Origin: Clostridia bacterium
GTDB taxonomy: Bacteria > Bacillota > Clostridia > Oscillospirales > CAG-272
Assembly: GCA_017612495.1 (NCBI GenBank)
Contig: JAGAFQ010000082.1
Location: 1 to 16,268, forward strand
Direction of reading: 5' to 3'
DNA: 16,268 bases
Shown here: piece by piece, positions 1 to 6,264 of the stretch
How positions within the stretch are numbered: position 1 is the stretch's first letter
How the letters are laid out: each line of letters starts with the position of its first letter
Translations under genes and position numbers: made by a program
The notes under the pieces: model-generated
What the model was told of the DNA's origin: nothing
The model's database searches: none
The model's input: only the letters and a program-made list of their open reading frames with translations

Positions 1-123
1 ATTCCCGTTGCCACAAATATTGCGACGGCGGAGCTTTTGATACACGGTATCGAGCGCGGAGATCTTGATTGGCGCGAGCTTATCAATCCCAACTCCATTT
101 ACAACAAACACGAGGGAAAGTGA
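1..123 (+). CDS. mgsA: Methylglyoxal synthase, C-terminal end (partial)
   Basis: Only the last 40 residues and the TGA stop are in the window. They contain the stretch IPVATNIATAELLIHG followed by a GDLDW segment, which resembles the C-terminal part of methylglyoxal synthases (the VATN-ATA-L pattern near the active site). The enzyme converts dihydroxyacetone phosphate to methylglyoxal and phosphate in the cytoplasm, a glycolytic bypass. The start and the catalytic aspartates lie upstream of the window. The gene is on the same strand as thrS, and the T-box leader begins directly after its stop, so the leader's promoter either lies inside mgsA or thrS is read through from mgsA. The assignment rests on a short segment. 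Confidence 0.8.
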   Translation: MPVATNIATAELLIHGIERGDLDWRELINPNSIYNKHEGK

Positions 124-124
124 T

Positions 125-314
125 GCCCTCAAAACAGAAGATACGTCTTTGCAAAGATGTCACACAGAGATAGATGCCGCGGCTGAAAGCATCTTTGAAC
201 GGATTGCAAAAGATACCGCTTTTGTTTTTCAAAACCGAATATGAGTAAAAAATTCGGGTGGAACCGTGCAATTTTTGCACCCCGAGATGCCGTTTCGGTA
301 TCTCGGGGTTTTTT
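125..314 (+). promoter_or_regulatory. T-box riboswitch (threonine type) upstream of thrS
   Basis: The leader carries a T-box core, CGGGTGGAACCGTG, at 255-268. Bases 254-260 (TCGGGTG) can pair with 278-285 (CACCCCGA, one bulged C) to form the antiterminator. This uses the 5' side of the terminator stem at 280-308, so the two folds exclude each other. Upstream, GATGC/GCATC around a CGCGGCTGAAA loop (near 171-193) looks like the top of Stem I. An ACC triplet at 215-217 followed by G is the best candidate specifier for tRNA-Thr(GGU). In this family, uncharged cognate tRNA stabilises the antiterminator and turns on the downstream synthetase. The T-box and terminator are clear; the Stem I limits and specifier position are my reading. 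Confidence 0.9.
280..314 (+). terminator. T-box conditional intrinsic terminator
   Basis: A 13-bp stem pairs 280-292 (CCCCGAGATGCCG) with 296-308, with a TTT loop and one G-T pair, followed by six T at 309-314. It is the off-state structure of the thrS T-box. Confidence 0.9.
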
Positions 315-570
315 AGTTTTACCACTTGCAAAACTTCGTTTTGCAAGTGAAACTCGTGTTTATCGCCGCCCCCAAAACTGCGTTTTGGGGCTCCCCTCTG
401 TGCGAGGGCTCGCCCTGCTCGCCTCAAAAGGAGTTTTTATGGCGGCAGAGCCGCGATAAAAACAGATCTGATTTATAAAATTTGCGATAACAAAACGATT
501 TGACGATCGATCAAAACATATCAGTCACTTGTAAAACGGAGATTTACAAGCGACTGTGAATATACATCAT
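315..570 (+). repeat. Hairpin-rich spacer between T-box terminator and thrS
   Basis: This 256-base stretch shows no convincing gene. It holds a run of near-perfect palindromes. Bases 323-334/338-349 pair as CACTTGCAAAAC with a TTC loop (12 bp). Bases 370-378/382-390 pair as CCCCAAAAC with a TGC loop (9 bp). Bases 433-446/450-463 pair as GTTTTTAT-x-GCGGC with an AGA loop and one mismatch. Bases 522-535/543-556 pair as CAGTC-x-CTTGTAAA with a 7-base loop and one mismatch. The first two share an AAAACTxCGTTTT core, as members of one dispersed intergenic repeat family would. None has a T-run, so they are not classical terminators. Their origin is not known to me. Confidence 0.55.
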
Positions 571-584
571 AAGGAGGAATTATC

Positions 585-2522
585 ATGTTTTCGGTAAAAT
601 TCGACGCGGAACACGTTTTTTCCGCAAACGGACCGATAAGCGTCTATGAGGCGGCAAAGGCGCTTGAACTCACAAATAACAAAATTCTTGCCGCAGAGGT
701 GAACGGGGAAGTTTGCGAACTCGGATATACTCTTTCGGGCGACGCCGACGTAAAACTGCTCACTTTTGAAGATGCAAACGGCAAAAAGGTGTTCTGGCAC
801 ACGGCATCTCACGTTTTGGCGCAGGCGATAAAGCGCCTTTATCCCGACGTGAAGCTTACCATAGGACCTGCCATCGACACGGGCTTTTATTATGACTTTG
901 ACACCGATATCACCTTCGATCCCGATACGCTCGCGAAGATCGAAGCGGAAATGAAGAAGATAGTCAAAGAAAATCTTCGCATCGAGAGATTTACTCTTTC
1001 GAGAGATGAAGCGAAAAAACTTATGGAAGAAAGAAACGAGCCCTATAAAGTATTGCTCATCGACCGAATCGACGGCGATGAGGAGATCTCGTTCTACCGC
1101 CAGGGCGAATTCGTCGATCTTTGCGCGGGACCGCACCTCTTCTCGACCGGCGCCGTAAAAGCATTCAAGCTCACGCAGTGCACCGGCGCATATTGGGAGG
1201 GAAATGCAAAAAACAAGATGCTCCAGCGCGTTTACGGCACGGCTTATCCCAACAAGGAGGAGCTTTCGGCATTCTTGGAGGCGCAGGAAGAAGCGCGCCG
1301 CCGCGACCATAACAAGCTCGGACGCGAGCTTGAACTCTTCACGACCGTCGATACCATAGGTCAGGGCTTGCCCGTAATTCTGCCGAAAGGCTCAAGAGTC
1401 ATCCAAAGACTCCAAAGATGGATCGAGGACGAGGAAGAAAAACGCGGCTATATGCTCACAAAGACGCCTCTTATGGCAAAGCGCGAATTCTATAAGATCT
1501 CGGGACACTGGGATCACTACCTTGACGGTATGTTCATCCTCGGCGACCCCTATGACGAAACAAAAGAATGCTTTGCGCTCCGCCCCATGACCTGTCCTTT
1601 CCAATATCAGGTATTCTTGAACAAGAAGCGCTCATACCGCGATCTGCCGATGCGTCTTGGCGAAACGTCAACGCTTTTCAGAAACGAAGACTCCGGCGAA
1701 ATGCACGGTCTTATCCGCGTGCGTCAGTTCACGATCTCCGAGGGACACCTCGTTTTGCGCGCAGATCAGCTCGAAGAGGAATTCAAGGGTTGTCTCGATT
1801 TGGCGCACTATGTTCTTGACACCTTGGGACTTTGGGAGGACTGCACGTTCAGATTTTCACAGTGGGATCCCAACCGCCGCGACAAATACGAGGGTACCGC
1901 CGAGCAGTGGGAGACCGCCCAGGCAACGATGAAGCAGATACTCGACGACATCGGACTTGAATATGCCGTAGGCATCGACGAAGCGGCATTCTACGGTCCG
2001 AAGCTCGATATCCAGATGCGCAACGTCTTCGGCAAAGAAGACACGATAGTCACTATTCAGATAGATATGCTTTTGGCAGAGCGCTTCGGTATGTACTATA
2101 CCGACAAAGACAACCGGCAAAAGCTTCCTTATATCATACACCGCACGTCGCTCGGCTGCTACGAGAGAACGCTTGCGCTCCTTATCGAAAAGTATGCGGG
2201 TGCATTCCCGATGTGGCTCGCTCCGACGCAGGTCAAGATCTTACCCATAGGCGACGATCAGTCCGCTTATGCTCACGAGGTCGAAAAGAAGCTTGCCGAC
2301 GCGGGCGTCGTTTGCGAGATCGACGAGAGAAACGAGAAGATCGGATATAAGATCCGCGAAGCGCAGCTCTCAAAGGTACCGTATATGCTCATCATCGGCG
2401 AAAAAGAAGTGAACGACGGCACCGTAGCCGTGCGTTCGCGCCAAAACGGCGATCTCGGCGCAATGAAAGTCGACGATTACGTCAAAAAAGCAGTTGAAGA
2501 GATCCGCACAAAGGCAAGATAA
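585..2522 (+). CDS. thrS: Threonyl-tRNA synthetase
   Basis: This 645-residue class II synthetase charges tRNA-Thr in the cytoplasm. The order is an N-terminal TGS-like domain (about 1-62), an editing domain with H72, H76 (HTASH) and C180, H184 (CAGPH), a catalytic core, and a C-terminal anticodon-binding domain (about 545-640). The catalytic zinc ligands appear as C337 (RPMTCPF), H388 (ISEGH) and H519 (HRTSLG). Length is normal for the family. The core is somewhat divergent: ISEGH stands where many bacterial enzymes have DDAH, and motif 3 reads HRTSLGCYERTLALL. The ATG at 585 has AAGGAGG at 571-577. The threonine T-box upstream fits the product. A terminator follows 18 bases after the stop, so thrS ends its transcript. 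Confidence 0.97.
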   Translation: MFSVKFDAEHVFSANGPISVYEAAKALELTNNKILAAEVNGEVCELGYTLSGDADVKLLTFEDANGKKVFWHTASHVLAQAIKRLYPDVKLTIGPAIDTGFYYDFDTDITFDPDTLAKIEAEMKKIVKENLRIERFTLSRDEAKKLMEERNEPYKVLLIDRIDGDEEISFYRQGEFVDLCAGPHLFSTGAVKAFKLTQCTGAYWEGNAKNKMLQRVYGTAYPNKEELSAFLEAQEEARRRDHNKLGRELELFTTVDTIGQGLPVILPKGSRVIQRLQRWIEDEEEKRGYMLTKTPLMAKREFYKISGHWDHYLDGMFILGDPYDETKECFALRPMTCPFQYQVFLNKKRSYRDLPMRLGETSTLFRNEDSGEMHGLIRVRQFTISEGHLVLRADQLEEEFKGCLDLAHYVLDTLGLWEDCTFRFSQWDPNRRDKYEGTAEQWETAQATMKQILDDIGLEYAVGIDEAAFYGPKLDIQMRNVFGKEDTIVTIQIDMLLAERFGMYYTDKDNRQKLPYIIHRTSLGCYERTLALLIEKYAGAFPMWLAPTQVKILPIGDDQSAYAHEVEKKLADAGVVCEIDERNEKIGYKIREAQLSKVPYMLIIGEKEVNDGTVAVRSRQNGDLGAMKVDDYVKKAVEEIRTKAR

Positions 2523-2533
2523 ATCAAGACAAA

Positions 2534-2566
2534 TAAAAAACAGCCTCTTTCGAGGCTGTTTTTTTT
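2534..2566. terminator. Bidirectional intrinsic terminator between thrS and the convergent lipoprotein gene
   Basis: Stem CAGCCTC (2541-2547), loop TTTC, GAGGCTG (2552-2558), with eight T at 2559-2566 on the plus strand and an A-run at 2534-2540 that gives a U-tract on the minus strand. It sits between two convergent genes and can serve both. Confidence 0.92.
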
Positions 2567-2575
2567 GTTTGTCTG

Positions 2576-3184
2576 TCATTCCGAATACTGTTCAAAGATC
2601 GAATCGATGTCCGTTACCAAGACCTCAAAGGAATCAATGAGCTTGTTTTCGCCGAGAAGCAGGGATATTGTGTAGTCGGATATTACTTTGTCGCCGCTCT
2701 TTTGAAGCGTCGAAACGGTAAAGGTCGTTTTTGATGCGTCGGTATTTGATGCGTGAACGGTGGCGATATCAAAATTTGTGTCAAGATTTGCGCCCACACC
2801 GTCGTTTATGATGCACGCCTTGCCGTCGATATCGCAGAAAACGGGGTTTTTGCCGCCGAATTCGTGAATGTTCGTCTTTATGAAGTTTTCGCTGAAATAT
2901 TTGCCGAGAAGCGCTGTCAGATCGCCGCAGGTCGTGATGCCGTCGAGATCTACGGGCAAATATTCAACGCCGTTTTCGTTTTTGACAATTTGGTCTTTTG
3001 TGGGGATGGTGCGCGCTTTGAAATAGTCATAGACTTCAAGCGCCTCTTTAAGTCCGTTTTGAACGTATTCCTTTGCAGCGGTGTTGTCGGCTTCCTTCGG
3101 GGCGCCGTCTTTTTTACAGCCGAATGCAAAAAGCGATACGGCGCACAAAACGAGCGCCGTTATGATAAGTTTTGATTTTTTCAT
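2576..3184 (-). CDS. Putative lipoprotein of unknown function
   Basis: A 202-residue protein. The N-terminus MKKSKLIITALVLCAVSLFAFGC is a lipoprotein signal with cysteine C23 as the acylation site, so the mature protein should be anchored on the outer face of the cytoplasmic membrane. The rest is soluble and of mixed composition, with a region rich in Asp and Thr and no repeats. I do not recognise a family. The ATG at 3184 is preferred over an upstream in-frame extension because it starts the signal peptide and has AAAGGAG 8 bases upstream (reading minus strand). A consensus sigma-A promoter lies at 3213-3241. It stands alone, convergent with thrS and divergent from the ParB-like gene. Confidence 0.85.
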   Translation of the reverse strand: MKKSKLIITALVLCAVSLFAFGCKKDGAPKEADNTAAKEYVQNGLKEALEVYDYFKARTIPTKDQIVKNENGVEYLPVDLDGITTCGDLTALLGKYFSENFIKTNIHEFGGKNPVFCDIDGKACIINDGVGANLDTNFDIATVHASNTDASKTTFTVSTLQKSGDKVISDYTISLLLGENKLIDSFEVLVTDIDSIFEQYSE

Positions 3185-3212
3185 CGGAACATCTCCTTTA
3201 TGTACTGTGTCT

Positions 3213-3241
3213 ATTATACTAAAAAAGCTTTGCTTTGTAAA
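3213..3241 (-). promoter_or_regulatory. Sigma-A promoter for the minus-strand lipoprotein gene
   Basis: On the minus strand the sequence reads TTTACA, a 17-base spacer, then TATAAT. The -35 box is at 3241-3236 and the -10 box at 3218-3213. The predicted transcript start near 3206 leaves a leader of about 22 bases with the AAAGGAG ribosome site. Confidence 0.85.
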
Positions 3242-3402
3242 TCGTTTTTGCAAATGTTCCCAAAACTTACAAAATTCCGCCGTATCGATTAAAAAGCGAT
3301 AAAAAGATCTATAAAAATCCCGCCGTATTCGGCAAAATAAAGAGGCGCGAAAGTGTATCATATAAAGAGATGTAAAAATATTTGCACAGAACGGAGATCG
3401 TA

Positions 3403-3921
3403 ATGACGGGATTTGAAAAGCGGCAGAAGCCGCGCGCGAGAAAAAATATCAAAAGTGACGCAACGCAAGAAAACATCACGTCTTGCGGCAAATTCAGAAG
3501 CAGCGTTTTTTATCTCGACAAAAACACAATTATACAAAATCATATTTGGCTTGACGAAGATGCGATAATGCGCGAATATGATAAACTGCGCAAGTTCGGC
3601 TTTTGCGAGCCGATAAAGGTAAACGACAAAAACGAGATAACCGAGGGCGGCGAGCGCTTTGTTGCCGCAAAGCGGCTCGGCTTCGAGGCTGTTCCCTGCG
3701 TTTTGTCGGGTGACGAGCTGATATTCGAGCTGCCTCTTTGCGAGCCGAAAAAAAGAAGATTTATCTTCCGCGACCTCACGCTCTTTTACAACACCGTCTC
3801 AAAGGCGCTTGCGGTCTTGCGCGGCTGCGGTGTCAATGCCGAGGCGAAGCGCGTAAAAACAAAGGACGGCGAGGAACTGAACATCAAAATTTACCGCGGT
3901 GACGTTTCACGTGAAACATAA
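3403..3921 (+). CDS. ParB-like protein lacking the helix-turn-helix (ParB/Noc paralogue)
   Basis: A 172-residue protein. Residues about 37-101 align by eye with the ParB N-terminal domain: a GF-CEP segment (66-70) matches the GVLQP motif, and GGERFVAAKRLGFEAVP (82-98) matches the GERR-R-AAK box. The second arginine of GERR is F86, the Q of GVLQP is E69, and the ENIQR motif is absent, so CTP binding or hydrolysis as in true ParB looks impaired. No parS-binding helix-turn-helix follows. Instead, residues 128-166 suggest a helix then strands, loosely like the ParB C-terminal dimerisation domain (inference). The ATG at 3403 has GGAG 6 bases upstream; an in-frame TTG at 3382 is less likely. It occupies the place where many Firmicutes carry noc, just before parA. 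Its last codons contain a parS site. It could instead be a decayed noc. Confidence 0.7.
   Translation: MTGFEKRQKPRARKNIKSDATQENITSCGKFRSSVFYLDKNTIIQNHIWLDEDAIMREYDKLRKFGFCEPIKVNDKNEITEGGERFVAAKRLGFEAVPCVLSGDELIFELPLCEPKKRRFIFRDLTLFYNTVSKALAVLRGCGVNAEAKRVKTKDGEELNIKIYRGDVSRET
3903..3918 (+). promoter_or_regulatory. parS: parS centromere-like site 1
   Basis: CGTTTCACGTGAAACA matches the Bacillus/Clostridium parS consensus TGTTTCACGTGAAACA at 15 of 16 bases, and the inner 14 bases are a perfect palindrome. ParB binds this site and loads there as a sliding clamp. It lies in the last codons of the ParB-like gene and about 35 bases upstream of the -35 box of parA. Confidence 0.93.
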
Positions 3922-3951
3922 AAAATATTTCATTTCCGAACGGTTTTCGTG

Positions 3952-3980
3952 TTGACATTCAAAGCGCTTTTGTTTATAAT
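3952..3980 (+). promoter_or_regulatory. Consensus sigma-A promoter of the parA operon
   Basis: TTGACA (3952-3957), a 17-base spacer, TATAAT (3975-3980): a perfect match to the vegetative consensus. The spacer contains a 10-base palindrome AAAGCGCTTT (3961-3970). A 9-base direct repeat, TAAGATAAT, occurs at 3988-3996 and 4003-4011, around and just after the predicted start near 3987. Either could be a regulator site; the upstream parS could also bring ParB to the promoter. Confidence 0.9.
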
Positions 3981-4051
3981 TTTATTGTAAGATAATCAAC
4001 TATAAGATAATTACGAAAACAACGCGGAACTTTCCGCTTCGGAGGTGCGAT

Positions 4052-4879
4052 TTGAATAAAAATTTGAGTTTCGGCGCGCATTCGCTGCCGACACCCGACG
4101 GTAAATGCCGCACGATCGTTTTTGCAAACCAAAAAGGCGGTGTCGGAAAGACCACGTCCTGCGTCAACATTGCGGCGGGAGTCGCGCTTTTGGGACGCCG
4201 CGTGCTGCTCGTCGACCTTGATCCGCAGGGCAACGCATCAAGCGGGGTCGGCGCAGACAAGCGTTCGGGAATGCCGACGTCTTATGACGTTTTGATAGGC
4301 AGAACGGATATCCGCTCGGCGATACGAAAAACGGGATATGCCTCTCTTGACGTGCTTGCGGCGAACATGGATCTTGCCGGCGCGGAGTTCGAGCTTGTGA
4401 CCTCCGATGACCGCGAGAGAAGACTCAAAAAGATGCTTGATCCCGTTAAGCCCGATTACGACTACATTTTCATCGACTGTCCGCCCTCGCTCGGCGTGCT
4501 TACGGTCAACGCGCTCGTCGCGGGAGACGGAATAATTATTCCCATGCAGTGCGAATACTATTCGCTTGAAGGCCTTTCGCAGCTCGTGATGAGTGTCAAA
4601 AAAGTCAAAAAGCTTTATAATCCCGAAATCACCATAACGGGTATCCTCATCACGATGTATAACGGAAGACTGAATTTATCCGTTCAAGTCTTGGAAGAAT
4701 TGAAAAAATATTACGGCGACAAGCTCTTTTCGGAGCCCGTCGTCAGAAACGTGCGCCTTTCCGAGGCGCCGGGCTTCGGTCAGCCGATACAGTATTACGA
4801 CAAAACATCGCGCGGAGCGGAAATTTACAACAACATAAGCCGTGAGCTTATTATGCGCGTTGAAAATCCGCTCTCATAA
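4052..4879 (+). CDS. parA: Chromosome-partitioning ATPase ParA (Soj)
   Basis: A 275-residue ParA-family ATPase. Visible motifs are the deviant Walker A KGGVGKTT (28-35) with its signature lysine, the switch I segment DLDPQGN (55-61), and Walker B in YIFIDCPPSLG (138-148). It lacks a long N-terminal helix-turn-helix domain, so it is the chromosomal Soj type. ATP-bound dimers bind DNA nonspecifically and are stimulated by ParB, moving parS complexes and affecting replication initiation. The start is TTG at 4052, chosen because GGAGG at 4041-4045 is 6 bases upstream and the frame gives the usual length. Its own consensus promoter lies upstream. parB follows after 21 bases. Confidence 0.96.
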   Translation: MNKNLSFGAHSLPTPDGKCRTIVFANQKGGVGKTTSCVNIAAGVALLGRRVLLVDLDPQGNASSGVGADKRSGMPTSYDVLIGRTDIRSAIRKTGYASLDVLAANMDLAGAEFELVTSDDRERRLKKMLDPVKPDYDYIFIDCPPSLGVLTVNALVAGDGIIIPMQCEYYSLEGLSQLVMSVKKVKKLYNPEITITGILITMYNGRLNLSVQVLEELKKYYGDKLFSEPVVRNVRLSEAPGFGQPIQYYDKTSRGAEIYNNISRELIMRVENPLS

Positions 4880-4900
4880 TTACATACGGGGGAGAACAAA

Positions 4901-5764
4901 GTGGCAGTAAAAAAAGACGTAATGGGAAAAGGCCTCAGCGCCATTTTCTCTGAAAACACTCTTGACGAAACGAACGAGGGCAACGTTTGTATGCTTCGCA
5001 TATCAAGCGTTGAGCCGAATCGCGCACAGCCCAGAAAGACGTTTGATGAGGAATCCATCTCCGAACTTGCCGACTCCGTTGCGCAAAACGGAGTTTTGCA
5101 GCCGATCTTGGTGCGTCCTTCAAAAGACGGCTATTACGAAATAATCGCGGGCGAACGCCGTTGGCGCGCCGCAAAGAGAGCGGCGCTCTCGGAGATACCG
5201 GCGCTCGTTCTCAACATCGACGATAAAGAAGCCGCCGAAATAGCGCTTATTGAAAACATACAGCGCGAAAATCTCAACGCAGTCGAAGAGGCGCTCGGCT
5301 ACCGCGCACTCATTGACGAATACGGCTTGACGCAGGAGCAGGCGGCAAAAAAAGTTGGCAAAAACAGGACCACCGTCACAAACGCAATGCGGCTTTTGGA
5401 CTTGCCAGAAAAGACTTTGGAACTTGTCAAAAACGGCACACTTTCGGCAGGACACGCCAGAGCGCTTTTGGGACTTTTGGATAAAAAGAAGATAGACGAA
5501 GCGGCAAAGACCGTTATATCAAAGTCATTAAGCGTGCGTGCGACCGAGGCATTCGTACGTTCGCAAAACGCGCCGAAAAAAGAGGCGAAAGGACACGTTG
5601 AGGTCAATTACGTTGCCGATCTTGAGAAGAATGTTTCACGTGCAACAGGCAGAAAAGTTTCGATAAAAGCTGCCGGAAAGAACAAGCACATCACGATCTT
5701 CTATAAGGATAACGACGATCTTGATGCGCTGCTTGAACAGCTTTGCCCGGGCTTGAAAAAATAG
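4901..5764 (+). CDS. parB: Chromosome-partitioning protein ParB (Spo0J)
   Basis: A 287-residue ParB with all expected parts. An N-terminal MGKGLSAIF segment (8-16) is the ParA-stimulating tip. The CTP-binding domain has QPRK (43-46), GVLQP (64-68), GERRWRAAK (84-92) and ENIQREN (118-124). A central helix-turn-helix includes TQEQAAKKVGKNRTTVTNA (144-162), and a C-terminal dimerisation domain covers about 240-287. It binds parS, loads as a CTP-dependent clamp and activates ParA. The start is GTG at 4901 with GGGGGAG at 4888-4894. A second parS lies inside the gene at 5632-5647, as in Bacillus spo0J. The next gene begins 32 bases after the stop. Confidence 0.97.
   Translation: MAVKKDVMGKGLSAIFSENTLDETNEGNVCMLRISSVEPNRAQPRKTFDEESISELADSVAQNGVLQPILVRPSKDGYYEIIAGERRWRAAKRAALSEIPALVLNIDDKEAAEIALIENIQRENLNAVEEALGYRALIDEYGLTQEQAAKKVGKNRTTVTNAMRLLDLPEKTLELVKNGTLSAGHARALLGLLDKKKIDEAAKTVISKSLSVRATEAFVRSQNAPKKEAKGHVEVNYVADLEKNVSRATGRKVSIKAAGKNKHITIFYKDNDDLDALLEQLCPGLKK
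5632..5647 (+). promoter_or_regulatory. parS: parS site 2, inside parB
   Basis: TGTTTCACGTGCAACA matches the parS consensus at 15 of 16 bases, with one A-to-C change in the right arm. It encodes residues in the segment before the C-terminal domain of ParB. A parS inside the parB gene is also known in Bacillus subtilis. Confidence 0.9.
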
Positions 5765-5796
5765 GCAATACATATTTCCGAGGAAAGGAAAATCGA

Positions 5797-6249
5797 ATGG
5801 AAGGACTTATAACTTTGCAGGGCGTTATCATCGCGCTCGGTGTCGGACTCGGCATCGGAGCTATATTTGCGATATATCTGAAAAACGTGAAAGGCAGAAC
5901 GGTGCGCTCGCTCATCGAAAGCGGTGCTTTTTCGGAAAAGAGCGCGAAAACCCTTGACGATATCGGGCTCGGGAATTCGTTTTTTGCCATTTGGTCTTGC
6001 AGAAAAAATTCCACCTTGCGCCGTGTGATAACGGTTTTGGGATCTGACGAAAAATCGGCGAAGATCGATCCCGCAAAAGATAGGATTTATATCGAAGAAG
6101 ACAAGCTTTCAAAGGCAGAAAATCTTTGGGGCGGAAAGCCGATAGGCGTGATGCCGTGCGTGTTTGCGCTTCTGCTCATCGCCGCCGTAACGGTGCTTTG
6201 CTGCTACTTGGTGCCGTGGCTTTTGAAATCTTTTGCCGATAAATTTTAA
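5797..6249 (+). CDS. Small two-span membrane protein of unknown function
   Basis: A 150-residue protein with two predicted membrane helices, about 5-27 (glycine-rich, LGVGLGIGAIFAIYL) and about 118-142. The loop between them begins with the basic KNVKGR segment, so by the positive-inside rule it should be cytoplasmic. The loop holds a conserved-looking helical part (34-82, with TLRRVITVLG) and an acidic C-terminal half. I do not recognise a named family. The ATG at 5797 has AGGAAAGGA at 5781-5789 and starts right before the first helix. It lies 32 bases after parB and its stop overlaps the ribosome site of the MORN gene, so it is probably translated from the parAB transcript. Confidence 0.8.
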   Translation: MEGLITLQGVIIALGVGLGIGAIFAIYLKNVKGRTVRSLIESGAFSEKSAKTLDDIGLGNSFFAIWSCRKNSTLRRVITVLGSDEKSAKIDPAKDRIYIEEDKLSKAENLWGGKPIGVMPCVFALLLIAAVTVLCCYLVPWLLKSFADKF

Positions 6250-6264
6250 GGAGTAATTATCAAC

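Noticed and set aside
241..459. Plus-strand frame covering the T-box terminator and the hairpin spacer
   Set aside because: Its start lies in the T-box core and its length comes from the palindromes; no ribosome site is present.
567..1310. Minus-strand frame of about 247 codons across the start of thrS
   Set aside because: It overlaps thrS motifs fully and has no initiation signals or family motifs.
3277..3328. CCGCCGTAT direct repeat before the ParB-like gene
   Set aside because: Only nine bases, two copies 43 bases apart, in an AT-rich region; could be chance.
3382..3402. TTG start for the ParB-like gene
   Set aside because: ATG at 3403 has a better-placed ribosome site, and the extra seven residues add no recognisable feature.
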